From positions 389,808,558 through 389,872,557 of the forward strand of contig NC_089490.1 in assembly GCF_036850765.1 (NCBI RefSeq): a stretch of DNA of 64,000 bases. Direction: 5' to 3'. The number at the start of each line of letters is the position of its first letter. Within the stretch, counting starts at the first letter, position 1. Of the stretch, positions 44,670-56,309 are shown in pieces. Source of the stretch: Saccopteryx bilineata (taxonomy: Eukaryota > Chordata > Mammalia > Chiroptera > Emballonuridae). The notes beneath the pieces were generated by a model. The model ran no database searches. It had not been told where the DNA came from and saw nothing but the letters and a program-made list of their open reading frames with translations. Both the position numbers and the translations under genes were made by a program.

Positions 44670-44830
44670 TGAGAGGTAGTGGGTTCTAGTGGAAGGGCAT
44701 GGGCTTTGGAGTCAGATCTAAATTTGAGTATTGCCTCAACCATTAAGACTTTGAGTAGGTTCCTTAACCTCTCTGAGCTTTAAAAAAGTCTATTACCTAC
44801 CTCATTGGGTTGTATAAGGATTGCATATGC
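44670..44830 (+). repeat. MIR
   Basis: gcatgggctttggagtcaga, ttccttaacctctctgagct, tacctacctcattgggttgt. Confidence 0.88.
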
Positions 44831-45850
44831 TAGTTTCCCTCATTTCCCCATCTCCTGTGGTTAAAGGAAATTGGTCCAGTGTGGTCTAAGATCAAAGATG
44901 GTTGTGTGTGGGTGATAAAATATTTTCCCAGAACCTATTGCATCCCCAGATCAGGACATACCAGTAAAGACAGAGGATATAAATAATTGATTTTAGAGGT
45001 CTATTAATTTTTAAACCATTAAGCTATCTATTTGTACTTCACAAGATCAAGTACTGTATATTAGTGATTTGTAAATGATATCGCACTTGAAGTTTTTTAA
45101 CAGTTTACATGACAGGTTTTTGGTTAACAGCAATACTTTTATCTCAGGGGACAGTCTTAATTTAATTCAACATTTATTTGTGCCGACCAGCAGCTGAAGC
45201 TAAGAGGCTTCATAAACCAAAATGTGTCTCAAAGGACTCCGGGAGAGGAAGAGAAAGTCAGATTTAAAGTTGAATATATGTATATAGTACTCTGCTTTTC
45301 TCTTACACTGCTGTTGCTGTTGTGTGTATCTATTAAATTCACATATGTGAATATTGTTCCAGGGAGACTTGTTTAGTATCGTAACTCTGTATTAAATAAT
45401 AATGAGTGGCCTAACTAACATTGTAGGTGGAAATTCTAGGCCCTCAAGCAAAAATTTCCAATGGGACCCCTTATCACTTAATTGCAAAACAAACAGCTAA
45501 TACTTTGATGGTATTTACGCCTTGGAAAGGAGTAAAAAGAAATAGTGTTGGACTTTCCCCATATAAATTAGAGCCTCCTGAGTAGAAGTTAATAAATGAA
45601 TGCTTCCTACAAGTTTAAAGGCTATCACTGAAATTAGTGTATGATTATTTGTGTAGGGTTTCATATAGCCCAGGAATTTTTGAAATTAATCTATAAACAT
45701 CCTTGGTTGGATGGACAGAACTGTAAATGAGTAGAGGGCTGTAGTAGGTCAGTCTCTTGGTGTTCACTCCTGTTGAAACCCTAGTGTCTTGTGAGTTTTG
45801 CAATGTCTGGGAGAGGTACACAGTAACAACTAATAATAACAACAATAATA
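44831..45850. other. CSTPP1 intron 1, unassigned
   Basis: No element recognised. Confidence 0.5.
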
Positions 45851-45854
45851 AAAC

Positions 45855-46110
45855 TAGCTAATATTTATTGCACATGTATACACTGTGCCAAGCACTATGC
45901 TAAAATTATTACATACGTTATTCTATTTACTCCTCAGTACAACCTTAGAGAGTAGGTACTATTCCCAAATTTTATAGGAAAGGTCAGGCACAGAGATTAG
46001 GTAATTTACTTAAAGTCACAAAGTTAATAATTGCCAGAGCTAGAAATTAAATTGAAGCCAGTCTGACTCCAAAGCCCATGCTTTTAACCATTACAGTAAA
46101 TTGCTCTTGT
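45855..46110 (-). repeat. MIR
   Basis: Reverse MIR: gctaatatttattgcacatg, tgccaagcactatgctaaaa, attaggtaatttacttaaag, aagcccatgcttttaacc. Confidence 0.88.
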
Positions 46111-46152
46111 TTTAATCTGTAGAATCACTACGTAGCAATAATAATATAATCA

Positions 46153-46494
46153 GCCTGACCAGGCGGTGGCGCAGTGGATAGAGCGTCAGACTGGGATGTG
46201 GAGGACCCAGGTTTGAGACCCCGAGGTCGCCAGCTTGAGCACGGGCTCATCTGATTTGAGCAAAGCTCACCAACTTAGAGCCAAGGTTGCTGGCTCGAGC
46301 AAGGGGTTACTCGGTCTGCTGTAGCCCCCTGGTCAAGGCACATATGAGAAAGCAATCAATGAACAACTAAGGTGTTGCAACGAAAAACTGATGATTGATG
46401 CTTCTCATCTCTCTTCATTCCTGTCTGTCTGTCCCTATCTATCCCTCTCTCTGACTCTCTCTCTGTCTCTGTTTAAAAATAAAAAATAAATAAA
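46153..46494 (+). mobile_element. SINE-B
   Basis: Full-length with a gcctgaccaggcggtggcgc head. Flanks aataataatataatca / aataataatattaatca form the TSD. Confidence 0.92.
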
Positions 46495-46511
46495 AATAAT
46501 AATATTAATCA

Positions 46512-47714
46512 TTAGTATGTTACCTTTTGTCTATATGAAATTTTTTCTAAAAAAGTTGTTTATTATTAGATATATCATTCTTAGTACCATACCCACTTTA
46601 TAGCAGAAGTGTCTGTGTATAGAGATGAAGCCATCAGCAGGAGGTGATGGAACAGAACCAAGAGGTTTCGGATCCACAGTTGCCTTCACTTGGGAGGTTC
46701 ATGTAAAGATCATATAGTGTTAAGAAAAATAAACACAAGGAAATGTCCCAGCTTCTTTATAGTCTTTAAAAGAAAAAGATCACGCAGTATTTACTACTCA
46801 TGTTTCACTTGGATTTTTCAGTGCAGTGAGTCGAAGTTATATAAGTGCTTATCTCAGACAGCGATGCTATCTGAGCAAGACATGGATGTTGGGCTTTAGT
46901 GTGCATTTCAGAACAATAGAGCCATATTGGTACATGTTAGAAAATGTACTCAATTCTGGTCTTGTGGAAGTCGCAGCAAAGCATAAGAGAAAAAGCCAAT
47001 CTGAAATGTTTTTCTTTTTCCAAGAGGGCAGCTAAGGTGCCCAGATATCTTTGCCCTCTGGGGGTGCAGGTGTGCACTTTGTATTCTTTAATCATTCACA
47101 CAAATTAAAGCTATTCCTTTGCATTTAAAAAATAATATAAAACAACATTCTCCATGTTTTATTGCCAAGCAAGAGCTTTGAACTTCTGCCTCATTGAAGT
47201 TTGATAAACTGCAAGGATTTTCCAGGGTTGGGTGGTGCACTTAACCACAGGTGGAACATTGGGCTGATAAGAGCCGCAGGTGAAGGCACCCGCCAGGGAG
47301 CAGCAATTAGAGAGAGCTGCTCGCACTGGCTTGTGTGAAATTCTCAGAGGGGAGGAACCATTTGCTGGCTCTGCTGGCTCTTTTTAGCTTCTTCTCCTCT
47401 CCCACAGATGACTAGAGAACTAGGCCTTTCGTTTCTACTTTGTGAACTAGGGATAGATAGGGTGAAGACCTTGTGGTGGGGTGGTTCTTTGTCAAAAAAA
47501 AAGAAAAACGAAAAAACAAACTTTAAAATTTGGGGACAAGTTCTAACTTCATACAGATTTGATTGGCTTGTGCACCTGCCTACACAAGTGGGGACAGGAT
47601 ACCCCCTACTTACACACATATGAATTCACATAGACACAAATGGACCATATCTCTCAGATGATTTTATTATCCACATACAGTCCTGCCTTTGTGCTATATG
47701 TAAAGTCAAGATCA
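46512..47714. other. CSTPP1 intron 1, unassigned; candidate conserved segment 47130-47345
   Basis: No repeat recognised. 47130-47345 is less AT-rich and carries two E-boxes (caggtg), a RUNX-type aaccaca and a GATA-type tgataa in 100 bp, but conservation cannot be tested here. Confidence 0.35.
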
Positions 47715-47716
47715 TA

Positions 47717-49001
47717 TCAGGTCTACTGGAAAGTTCTGTCCATTTCTATCACAACAAGTTTTGACACGTAAGCACATGTTTATTTGGCGCATGTGTGTCT
47801 CTCTATTTTTATCACTTAATGTATACACATACTGACGTAGCAAATTAACTAAAACAAAGTTGATTCACGTTAGTCTTATGTGTGAAGTGATAGTGTACCC
47901 GTGGCTACAGATAAAGTTTATTTACGCCACTGTATTTGATACGAATTTCAACAAGGAAGAAATGCTACAGAAGCATGTAGAAATTTATTGAAAGTGTTTG
48001 GTGAAGGTACAGTTTCTGATAGGACATGCAGGAGATGGTTTGAAAAATTCGAAACAGGTGATTTCGACCTTTCTGATAAGCACGTTCTGGGCGACCATCT
48101 TTGATCGATGACGATGTTGTTAAGACCATGTTGGAGCAAGATCCTTTTCTGACAACATCAGAGATCGCAGAAAGGCTTAATTCAGCTCAGCAAACCATTT
48201 CGGACCATATTCGGAAGATAGGATTGGTGTGGAAATATTCAAGATGGGTGCCACATGAATTAAGTCAGAAGAATTTGGATGATCGAGTCGTCAGATGCAC
48301 ATCTGTGCTTGCTCGGAGCAAAATCGAGCCCTTCTTGAACCGGATGATAACTGGGGATGAAAAGTTGATTACCTGTGAAAACATCGTAAGGAAAAGGGCA
48401 TATTGTGAACCTGGAAAACCTAGCCCTTCCACCTCTAAATCAAATTTGACTCTGAATAAGAGAATGTTGTGTATATGGTGGGACATTCAAGGACCAATAC
48501 ATTATGAGCTTTTAAAACCGAACAAAAAGCTCAATTCGCAGAAGTATTGTCAGCAACTGGATAATTTAAAGACAGCAGTCCAAGAAAAGAGGCCGGCGAT
48601 GTTCAATAGGAAGAACATCATACTGCATCATGGTAATGCCAAGCCACATGCTGCTTTGGGGACTCGTCAAAAAATTGCAGAACTAGGCTGCGAAATTCTG
48701 TCGCATACACCATATTCCCCGGACTTAGCACCCTCTGACTATCACTTGTTTTTGTCCTTACAAAATTTTTTGAAGGGCAAAAAATTCAAAAATGAAGAAG
48801 ATAACAAACAAGCACTGGTTCAATTTTTTCCATCAAAAGATAAAACATTTTTCAAAAATGGGATATACAAATTGCCCTCACGCTGGCTAGAAATCATTAA
48901 TAATAATGACAATTATATTATTTAATAAAGTTTATTGTCAGTAAGAAAAATTTGTATTTTGTTTTATTCCAGAAACGGACAGAACTTTCCAGTAGACTGT
49001 A
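47717..49001 (+). mobile_element. Full-length mariner element (1,285 bp), inactive
   Basis: Inverted ends tcaggtctactggaaagttc at 47717 and, reversed, tacagtctactggaaagttc ending at 49001, each bordered by the TA target duplication (47715-47716, 49002-49003). Length and a single internal transposase frame are typical of mariner (about 1.28 kb). It lies in the sense orientation of CSTPP1 intron 1. No SINE has inserted in it. Confidence 0.95.
47907..48925 (+). pseudogene. mariner transposase (D,D34D) with inactivating lesions
   Basis: The transposase would run 339 codons to the TAA at 48923. Visible domains: N-terminal helix-turn-helix (FQQGRNATEACRN, TVSDRTCRRWF), linker WVPHEL, catalytic blocks TGDEKLI (first D), LHHGNAKPH (usually HDNARPH, so the second catalytic Asp is Gly) and YSPDLAPSDYHLF (third D, 34 residues after the second site). 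Lesions: ACA at 47907 where the start ATG is expected, a TGA at 47937, and a one-base loss around 48079 that shifts frame. The rest (48101-48925, 274 codons) is open. The first catalytic block has Leu where Trp is usual. The element cannot make active transposase. Confidence 0.92.
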
Positions 49002-49014
49002 TATTTACTTTTTT

Positions 49015-49214
49015 TTCTCCCTCTGTTGATTTGAGAGAGATTGAGGAGGGGAGTGGGTTGGGGAAAGGAGAAAGCGAGAGAGAGAAGCATCAATTCATTG
49101 TTCCATTTAGTTGTGCATTCATTGGTTGCCTGCGTATGTGCCCTGACCAGGGATTGAATCTGCGACCTTGGTGCACCAGGACGACACTCTGTCCACTGAG
49201 CAACCTGGGCAGAG
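49015..49214 (-). mobile_element. SINE-D
   Basis: Reverse copy abutting the mariner end (gtgccctgaccagggattga, cactctgtccactgagcaac). Confidence 0.8.
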
Positions 49215-49259
49215 CACTTCATATTCACTTTCAAAACTAATTGTAAGACGTCAGTGATT

Positions 49260-49735
49260 AGGCAGTTTGATGTAGTGTTAAGAGCATGTGTTTTTGGTAG
49301 CAGGCAAACTTTGGTTTGAATCTTGGCTTCTTTTTTACTAGTTTTATGGTCTTGAGCAAGTTACTTTATTTTTTATGTATTTTATTTATTGACTCTATAG
49401 AGAGAGGAAGAGGGAGAGAGAGAGTTAGAGAAACACCAATCTGTTGTTCCATCAAATGCATTCATTTGATGACCCTTGCATGTGCCCTGACCTGGGATCA
49501 AACTCACAACCTTGGTGTATTGGATGACGCTCCAACCAACTGAGCTATGCGGCCAGGGCTTGAGCAAGTTATTTAAATTCTATAAATCTCAGTTCTCCTA
49601 TTTGTAAAATGGAAGTAATCAAAGTGCATATCATCGGATTGTTGTGAAGACTAAATAAAAGAGTGCATGTAAAATAGCACAGTGTCTGGTTCATTGTTGT
49701 TCAATAAGTTGCATAAGTGTTTATAATTGGTAGCT
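49260..49735 (+). repeat. MIR split by SINE-D
   Basis: Left part gtgttaagagcatgtgtttt, ggtttgaatcttggcttc, tcttgagcaagttact. Right part resumes gagcaagttatttaaattct, cctatttgtaaaatggaagt, agcacagtgtctggttc. Confidence 0.88.
49367..49558 (-). mobile_element. SINE-D nested in MIR
   Basis: TSD cttgagcaagttact / cttgagcaagttatt at 49351-49365 and 49559-49573. Confidence 0.88.
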
Positions 49736-50030
49736 TCTATTAGCATTGTTATATGTAATATTAAACTCTAAGCATTTGATTGGTAGATGAATATTAAACA
49801 GGTATAGTCCTTTTTTTTCTTTTTTATTCTTTCTCTCCCCTTCCCCACTTTTTTTATTTTTTACAGTTTGTTTTCTAGAAAATCCCTTCATTATTTCTAG
49901 GAGGACAAAAATACTTTGATTCTAATTGCTTTGAAAACATTTCTCCCTTAAGGGCTTTCACACTGACTTTTAGCCCTTGGTGCCAGGGAGAGGTAGCACT
50001 ATTTGCTTCTAAGTATGGCAGAGCTCTTTT

Positions 50031-50418
50031 GTGTGTGTGTGTGTGTATTATTTTTTTTTTCCTGAAGCTAGAAATGGGGAGAGACAGTCAGACTCCCGCA
50101 TGAGCCCGACCGGGATCCACCCGGCACGCCCACCAGGGGCGACGCTCTGCCCCCCAGGGGGCGGCGCTCTGCCCCTCCGGGGCATCACTCTGTCGCGACC
50201 AGAGCCACTCTAGCGCCTGGGGCAGAGGCCAAGGAGTCATCCCCAGCGCCTGGGCCATCTTTGTTCCAATGGAGCCTCAGCTGCGGGAGGGGAACAGAGA
50301 GACAGAGAGGAAAGAGAGGGGGAGGGGTGGAGAAGCAGATGGGCGCCCCTCCTGTGTGCCCTGGCCGGGAATCGAACCCCGGACTTCTGCACGCCAGGCC
50401 GACGCTCTACCACCGAGC
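50031..50418 (-). mobile_element. SINE-A, 5'-truncated head
   Basis: Perfect 16-bp TSD atggcagagctctttt at 50015-50030 and 50419-50434. The head stops at accgagc, lacking the last 18 bp. A (GT)n tract and T-run replace a plain poly-T. Carries two adjacent gggg-cg-gctctgccc modules. Confidence 0.93.
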
Positions 50419-50662
50419 ATGGCAGAGCTCTTTTATTTCTACCATTTAAATGAATTCTGTACTAGCCTTAGGTAGACCTAAGTCATAAAAGTTCACATGG
50501 CCCAAGGAAGGGATCCTTTTGTAAGATCAGGGTAAGTGGGTGGAAGAAGGGAAAGAGGTGAAAATATAGCTGATTTTAATATTAGCTTGGCCAATTCTTC
50601 TCCCAATTTAATGTATACTTAATTATAAAACAATCCAGATCAGACATTGGCATGTATTATCG

Positions 50663-50978
50663 CAGGGGTTGGGAACCTTTTTGGCTGAGAGAGCCATGAA
50701 CGCCACATATTTTAAAATGTAATTCTGTGAGAGCCATACAACCTGTGTATACCTTATGCATTATCCAATAAAAATTTGGTGTTGTCCTGGAGGACAGCTG
50801 TGATTGGCTCCAGCCACCCGCAACCATGAACATGGGTGGTAGGAAATGAATGGATTGTAATACATGAGAATGTTTTATATTTTTAACATTATTTTTCTAT
50901 TAAAGATTTGTCTACGAGCCAGATGCAGCCATTTTAAGAGCCACATCTGGCTCACGAGCCATAGGTTCCCGACCCCTG
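50663..50978 (+). mobile_element. hAT MITE (316 bp), complete
   Basis: Ends caggggttgggaacc at 50663 and, reversed, caggggtcgggaacc at 50978. 8-bp TSD tattatcg / tattatct at 50655-50662 and 50979-50986. Same family as the copy at 1-508. Confidence 0.9.
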
Positions 50979-51479
50979 TATTATCTCATAGCATCACTCA
51001 GTTTGGCCATTTCCTAGAGAAGTAGTTTTCCAGTTTTCTGGGGGTGGGGGACTAGAGAATGTTTACAGTGATTGATGGCTGTTAGTTTTAGAAGCACTCA
51101 AATCAACAGAATAAGTAACAGAAGGTAAACATGTCCTTCATGTGGACCTTCAGGCTGGTGCAAACGTGGTGGAACCCGAGGTCACTATTGTTAAATGAAG
51201 ACTCTTGAGTACAGCTTGGGTAGATAAAGATAAACTTATTTGCTTTATAAGTTTTAATGGACTACTGGGTTCTTTAAGAATAGTTTTTTGAAATAGTCAT
51301 TTTTATTAATTTTAGGTAATTTTTCTATATTTTCTTGAGGGATAAAACTATGAAAGAGGCAAATGTCCATCTTGTCAGAAATTTCATGGCATTATGTTTT
51401 GTCAGGATATTCATCAGTTTGTTTTTTAATTTTTACTGCTCCAAAAAAAAGTTGTGATTTCAAAAGAAATGTTTTTTGA

Positions 51480-51858
51480 GGTCCTGGCCGGTTGGTTCAG
51501 TGGTGGAGCATCAGCCCCACGTGTGGAAGTCCCAGGTTTGATTTCTAATCAGGGCACACAGGAGAAGCGCCCACCTGCTTCTCCACCCTGCCCTCTGTCG
51601 CTTCTCTCTCGCTCCCTCTCTCTTGTCCTCCCCTCCTGCAGCCATGGCTCGATTGGAGTGATTTGGCTCTGGGTGCTGAGGATGGCTCCATGGCCTCTGC
51701 CTCAGGTGCTAAAAAAAATGGCTCCGGTTACAATGGAGCAGGGGCCCCAGATAGGGCAGAGCATCACCCCCTAGTGGACTTGCTGGGTGGATCATGGTCA
51801 GGGTACGTGTGGGAGTCTGTCTCTGCCTCCTCTCCTCTCACTAAAAAAAAAAACAAAC
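51480..51858 (+). mobile_element. SINE-A, diverged
   Basis: TSD aatgttttttga at 51468-51479 and 51859-51870. Many substitutions in the tRNA-like head (gtggagcatcagccccacgt). Confidence 0.9.
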
Positions 51859-52099
51859 AATGTTTTTTGATGGTAAATGGGAAATACTGAATTGGAAGTT
51901 TTTATGTGAAGTGCGCCTAAACATCATTATCATACCTAAGATAACATCATTTTTTGAGCAGTAGCTCAAAAAGGAACATTTTTTTGAGCACTGGCTATAC
52001 CAGAAGCCCTGGCCTCCATTGTTTACTGAAGTAGACCCTCAATAGCCCCTTGAGATGGGCTTTTAAATACACCATCAAGCAAGACAGGCACTCTGGTGT

Positions 52100-52320
52100 T
52101 TTACATACATTACCTTATTTAATTCTTATCATATGGTGTAGGTGTTAATGGTTTTATTATTACAAACAGTAATAGTATTATCGTCCACATTTTATAGTGA
52201 GGAAATAGGCTAGTAATTTGCTCAAGGTCACACAGGTAGGAAATGGCAGGGCTGAAAATGGAACTCGGGCCTCTCTGCAGAGCCCCCGGTCTTACCCAGT
52301 AATTCTTAAACTGCCATGTA
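52100..52320 (-). repeat. MIR
   Basis: Reverse MIR: tacattaccttatttaattc, tgctcaaggtcacacaggta, atggcagggctgaaaatgga. Confidence 0.88.
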
Positions 52321-52580
52321 CATAAGAAGTGCCGAGGGTCCTCGTTAAAATTTCTGGGCTCCAGTTAGAAATTTCAGGTCACTAAGTCTGGGATGGGCCA
52401 GCCTAGAAATCTGCATTCAACAGAGTATCTCAGGTGATTCAGGTCAACAATTGATTTTTTCAGATCAACAAATTGACCATATTTTGAGGAAAAAGTTAAA
52501 TTATATTTCTTTCCACACAGATGCAGATTAAATAACTAAGATTAACCAGCCAAAGATAGAGCCATAATTCAAACCCATTT

Positions 52581-52753
52581 TTTTTTTTTTTTTTTAATTT
52601 TTATCGACTATATTGGGATGACATTGGTTATCAACACCGGGCAGGTTTCAGGTGCACAACTCCACAATACACCATCTGTACACTGCACTGTGTGTTCACC
52701 ACCCCAAGTCAGGTCTCCCTCCATCACTGTCTATCCCCCCTCTGCCCTCCAGG
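52581..52753 (-). mobile_element. L1 3' end, 5'-truncated
   Basis: T-run then gacattggttatcaacaccg, gcaggtttcaggtgcacaac, gtgtgttcaccaccccaagt: reverse L1 3' UTR of a younger lineage. Flanked by cccattt at 52574-52580 and 52754-52760. Confidence 0.7.
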
Positions 52754-53370
52754 CCCATTTCTTCTAGTACTCAGACCCTTTCTGGTAAACCCATGGTTAA
52801 TTTGCACATTTACTAGTCACAACAAATACAGACAACATTATTTCTGATTTCATGGTCTTATTATTTCCCAAGGTTAACAGCTTATAACACTGGTTTTCAT
52901 GGTCCTTAAACTTTCCAGTGTTTTTCTGTTTTTAATTAAAGAATCACGTTTTCCTTGCAAGCAGATCATTTACGCCTTTGGCCCTTTTCTCTGGGATAAG
53001 TTTCTGAGACATGCAGAAAGTGGAAGAGTGTGGAAGGAGGTGGGATGGAAGGAACTTCCAAGGGTGTCTGCTTACCGGTGCTAAAGCTCCTCTCCAGCTG
53101 ACCCTCATCACTGAAATGAAGGGTTGATGCTAACGCTCACAGCCATTCAGATGGCAGTAAGTCATGTGCTACATCATGTCCCGTTCTACCCTTTGGGACC
53201 ATAGCTCCATTAGTGCCAGCAAGTTTGGTTGGCCTATTTCGGTCTGCTTCCTAGGGTAGAGTCAACACCTTGATTGACTTTCATGGCTTCCTACTAGAAT
53301 TGGGAGGGCTTTTATTTTCTTGTCTCTCTCACTTATCTTTTTCTTTCTTGCTTTTTAAAATTTTTTTTAG

Positions 53371-53473
53371 CTCAGCGACATGTCCTCACGTACATGGAGG
53401 ATGCAGTGTGCCAGCTGCTAGAAAATAAAGAAGATGTTAGCCAATATGGCATTGCCAGGTTCTTCACTGAATA
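53371..53473 (+). CDS. CSTPP1: CSTPP1 (C11orf49) coding exon 2
   Basis: A polypyrimidine tract and AG acceptor (ttttttttag, ending 53370) precede 103 bp. Joined to the G of exon 1, it reads AQRHVLTYMEDAVCQLLENK, then EDVSQYGIARFFTEY, ending two bases into the Tyr codon before a perfect GTAAGT donor at 53474. I recall human residues 17-51 as the same apart from two conservative changes (R/K, I/V). The segment resembles the short alpha-helical dimerisation/docking motifs (RIIa or LisH-like) of centrosomal proteins, which is inference. Exon 3, expected to begin with FNSVCQGTH-like sequence, is not found before 64000, so the gene continues off the right end. This short exon is hidden among repeats and is only found through homology. 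Confidence 0.93.
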
Positions 53474-54689
53474 GTAAGTATATGAATGTTTTGCCAGTAG
53501 GTCAGCCCAGAGGAGGCACTTGGAAGCAGGCTGGGTAAGTGAAGATAGAGCAGGTCATTCTGGTGCTGTAGTGGCAGTGGATACTGGTTTTGGTAGGCTG
53601 GTCCATGGCTGCCCAGACACGTTCTAGAACATGCCTTTGGAACAACTAGTCTTGTGCAGTGCTAAGTCTCATGATGGTGATGACTATAGCAGCTCAACAA
53701 CTGTTTGTTTGATCTATTAGATCTCTTTCTTTAGGTCTCTCTTATAATTTTTAAACTTCTACATAATTCAAAATATTCACTCTGATTTCCTTCAGTGAGT
53801 GTACCTTTAGCCTGTGTTTTTCATGGCTGGCTTTTTTCATTGAAATGTTTAGGATGATGTTCATCACAGTTTTGTTTCTATAGGATGCTGTGTCAGTCAC
53901 ATAATGATTTAAGAGTATTTCTAGAGGCAGGACATCTTTTATAGATTATATCTTTGAAGGTTTGTACTTCTTTGTAGAATGTGCTTGGAGTGCGTAAAAG
54001 TCAAAATGATTACTAGTTTTTAGCATCACAGAACTGTTTTTAGGTTGAATCAGGTAATTACTTTAAAACATCTTGTTCATCATGAAAGGATTTGCTAAAG
54101 AAATACAAAGCTTTTTTAAAATTACCTATATGCTGTTACATATTTGTATAATCACTTGACGTTTCTTTCTTTTTGTTCTAATTTATTGGAAGCATTCTAA
54201 GGAAGGAAGAGTCACCTCTTACAAGCTTCTATTTAAAGTCAATCATGAACTCAAGTCCATCCCCTTTGAAAACAGATTTTTTTTTTCCCTTCCATTGTCC
54301 AGAGGTTCCTTGGGTTGTTGTTAGAATTCTTGAGTTTTTCAAACTTTTTTGCTTAATTATAGGTCTTGCTTATAAAGTCTACATTTCTCATAGATTGGGA
54401 TTCCAATTTTCAGGAAAAACAGACTGCAGGAGCAGAGCTGGTCCCTTTTACCAGTCTTCTTAAGAGGGTAAAGTAGAGAAAGGAATCATACCCGTTCTCA
54501 TGATGTGGGGAGCAAACGAGGTGGACAGGGAATAAAGACTGAGATTGAATAGCCTTGCTTGCTTTTACAGAACTGACAAGCCTAGGGGTTAAATTTCTAG
54601 GCCATTTAATCTGTACCAGCACTCTTGAGGCTCCTTGCCAAGTGAAATATGATTCTTCTGGGGCAATGCTTCTTCCTGGCTTTTTTCAT

Positions 54690-54840
54690 TCACTCCCCCC
54701 ACCCATCTTCTTTATAAGTCTTTTCCCTTTTACACTGGCTCCTTGAGGGTATCACTTCTTCTTCATCTTTGTATTCCCAGTGCCAGGCAAGATGCTAGGC
54801 ATATGATAGATGTTGGTAAATACTGACTCAACACCTGTAT
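54690..54840 (+). repeat. L2 3'-end fragment
   Basis: ctccttgagggtatcacttc, tgtattcccagtgccaggca, gatgctaggcatatgataga. Confidence 0.6.
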
Positions 54841-55520
54841 TGGTATTTTAAGTTATTGCATGCTATACTCTTAATCTTGTTCATAATAAAGAATATCTCT
54901 TGTTTTTTCTTTTTTGTTGATTCTTTTTGATGAAGCTCTATATTTTGTCATTTAAGAAGTTGTTTACCAGGTGTGCAGCACTCAAAACTGAATCCCACTG
55001 GTCTGTGTAACTGATTGTGAACTCGAAAGAGTCAATGGTAGAACTTATGACTTTCAGAATGCTGTTGACCGTAACTTTTACCTACCAATACACTGTTGAA
55101 AAAACTTAAACTTTTCCACAGCACTGATAGAAATCTAGTTGTCAAGTGACTTATTTCTTGTCTTCAGAAAACTAAAATTGCATAATGTGTGTGCGTGGCA
55201 CATACCTGACATTTTTATAACTCTAAGGTACCACAGTAGCCTGAGGCAAGTTATTTTGAGAAGTAAACTGTATGAAAGCTCCAAAATCCTTAAAAGAAAA
55301 ACCAACAGACTTGAAAGATGTGGAACCCTGATGCAATAGAAAGTAGTATTTTGTGGACAAGACCCAGATAGTAGAGGCTACTGATTTCACTTTGATTTGT
55401 TTCTTTTATTTATCTAATGAAAAGCCTTCTTTCGTAGGCCTCCTTTTAGTATCAATTTATAAAAACATATGAAGTGAAAAGAGCACCACTGCCCTAGGAA
55501 GAAGAGAGCTGTATTCTTTT

Positions 55521-55856
55521 TTTACAGAGACAGAGAGTGAGTCAGAGAGAGGGATAGACAGGGATAGACAGACAGGAATGGAGAGAGATGAGAAGCATCA
55601 ATCATTAGTTTTTCATTGCACGTTGCAACACCTTAGTTGTTCATTGATTGCTTTCTCATATGTGCCTTGACCGCGGGCCTTCAGCAGACCGAGTAGCCCC
55701 TTGCTGGAACCAGCGACCTTGGGTTCAAGCTGGTGGGCTTTTTTTTTGCTCAAATCAGATGAGCCTGCGTTCAAGCTGGCGACCTCAGGGTTTCGAACCT
55801 GGATCCTCTGCATACCAGTCCGATGCTGTATCCACTGCGCCACCACCTGGTCCGGC
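55521..55856 (-). mobile_element. SINE-B, left member of tandem pair
   Basis: Reverse full-length copy between gagagctgtattctttt at 55504-55520 and 55857-55873. Confidence 0.92.
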
Positions 55857-55872
55857 GAGAGCTGTATTCTTT

Positions 55873-56291
55873 TTTTTATTATTATTCTTTTTATTTATTT
55901 ATTTATTTTTCTGAAGCTGGAAACGGGGAGAGACAGTCAGACAGACTCCTGCATGCGCCCGACCGGGATCCACCCGGCACGCCCATTAGGGGGTGACGCT
56001 CTGCCCACCAGGGGGCGATGCTCTGCCCCTCCGGGGCGTCGCTCTGTTGCGACCAGAGCCACTCTAGTGCCTGCCTGGGGCAGAGGCCAAGGAGCCATCC
56101 CCAGCACCTGGGCCATCTTTGCTCCAATGGAGCCTCGGCTGCGGGAGGGGAAGAGAGAGACAGAGAGGAAGGAGAGGGGGAGGGGTGGAGAAGCAGATGG
56201 GCGCTTCTCCTGTGTGCCCTGGCCGGAAATCGAACCCGGGACTTCTGCACGCCAGGCCAACACTCTACCACTGAGCCAACCGGCCAGGGCC
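55873..56291 (-). mobile_element. SINE-A, right member of tandem pair
   Basis: Reverse copy between gagagctgtattctt at 55857-55871 and 56292-56306. (ATTT)n at the tail side. Duplicated gctctgcccaccagggg module. Confidence 0.92.
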
Positions 56292-56309
56292 GAGAGCTGT
56301 ATTCTTATA

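Larger units (their letters stand above)
15061..53370 (+). other. CSTPP1: CSTPP1 intron 1 (38.3 kb)
   Basis: It runs from donor GTAGGA at 15061 to the acceptor AG at 53369-53370, phase 1. It holds most of the window's repeats, listed separately. I found no other exon-like segment with splice sites and recognisable protein similarity. Confidence 0.88.

Noticed and set aside
48101..48925. Domesticated transposase gene (274-codon ORF)
   Set aside because: It lies in a mariner with intact ends, lacks its own start, is frameshifted relative to the DNA-binding domain and has a changed catalytic residue. Nothing suggests selection.
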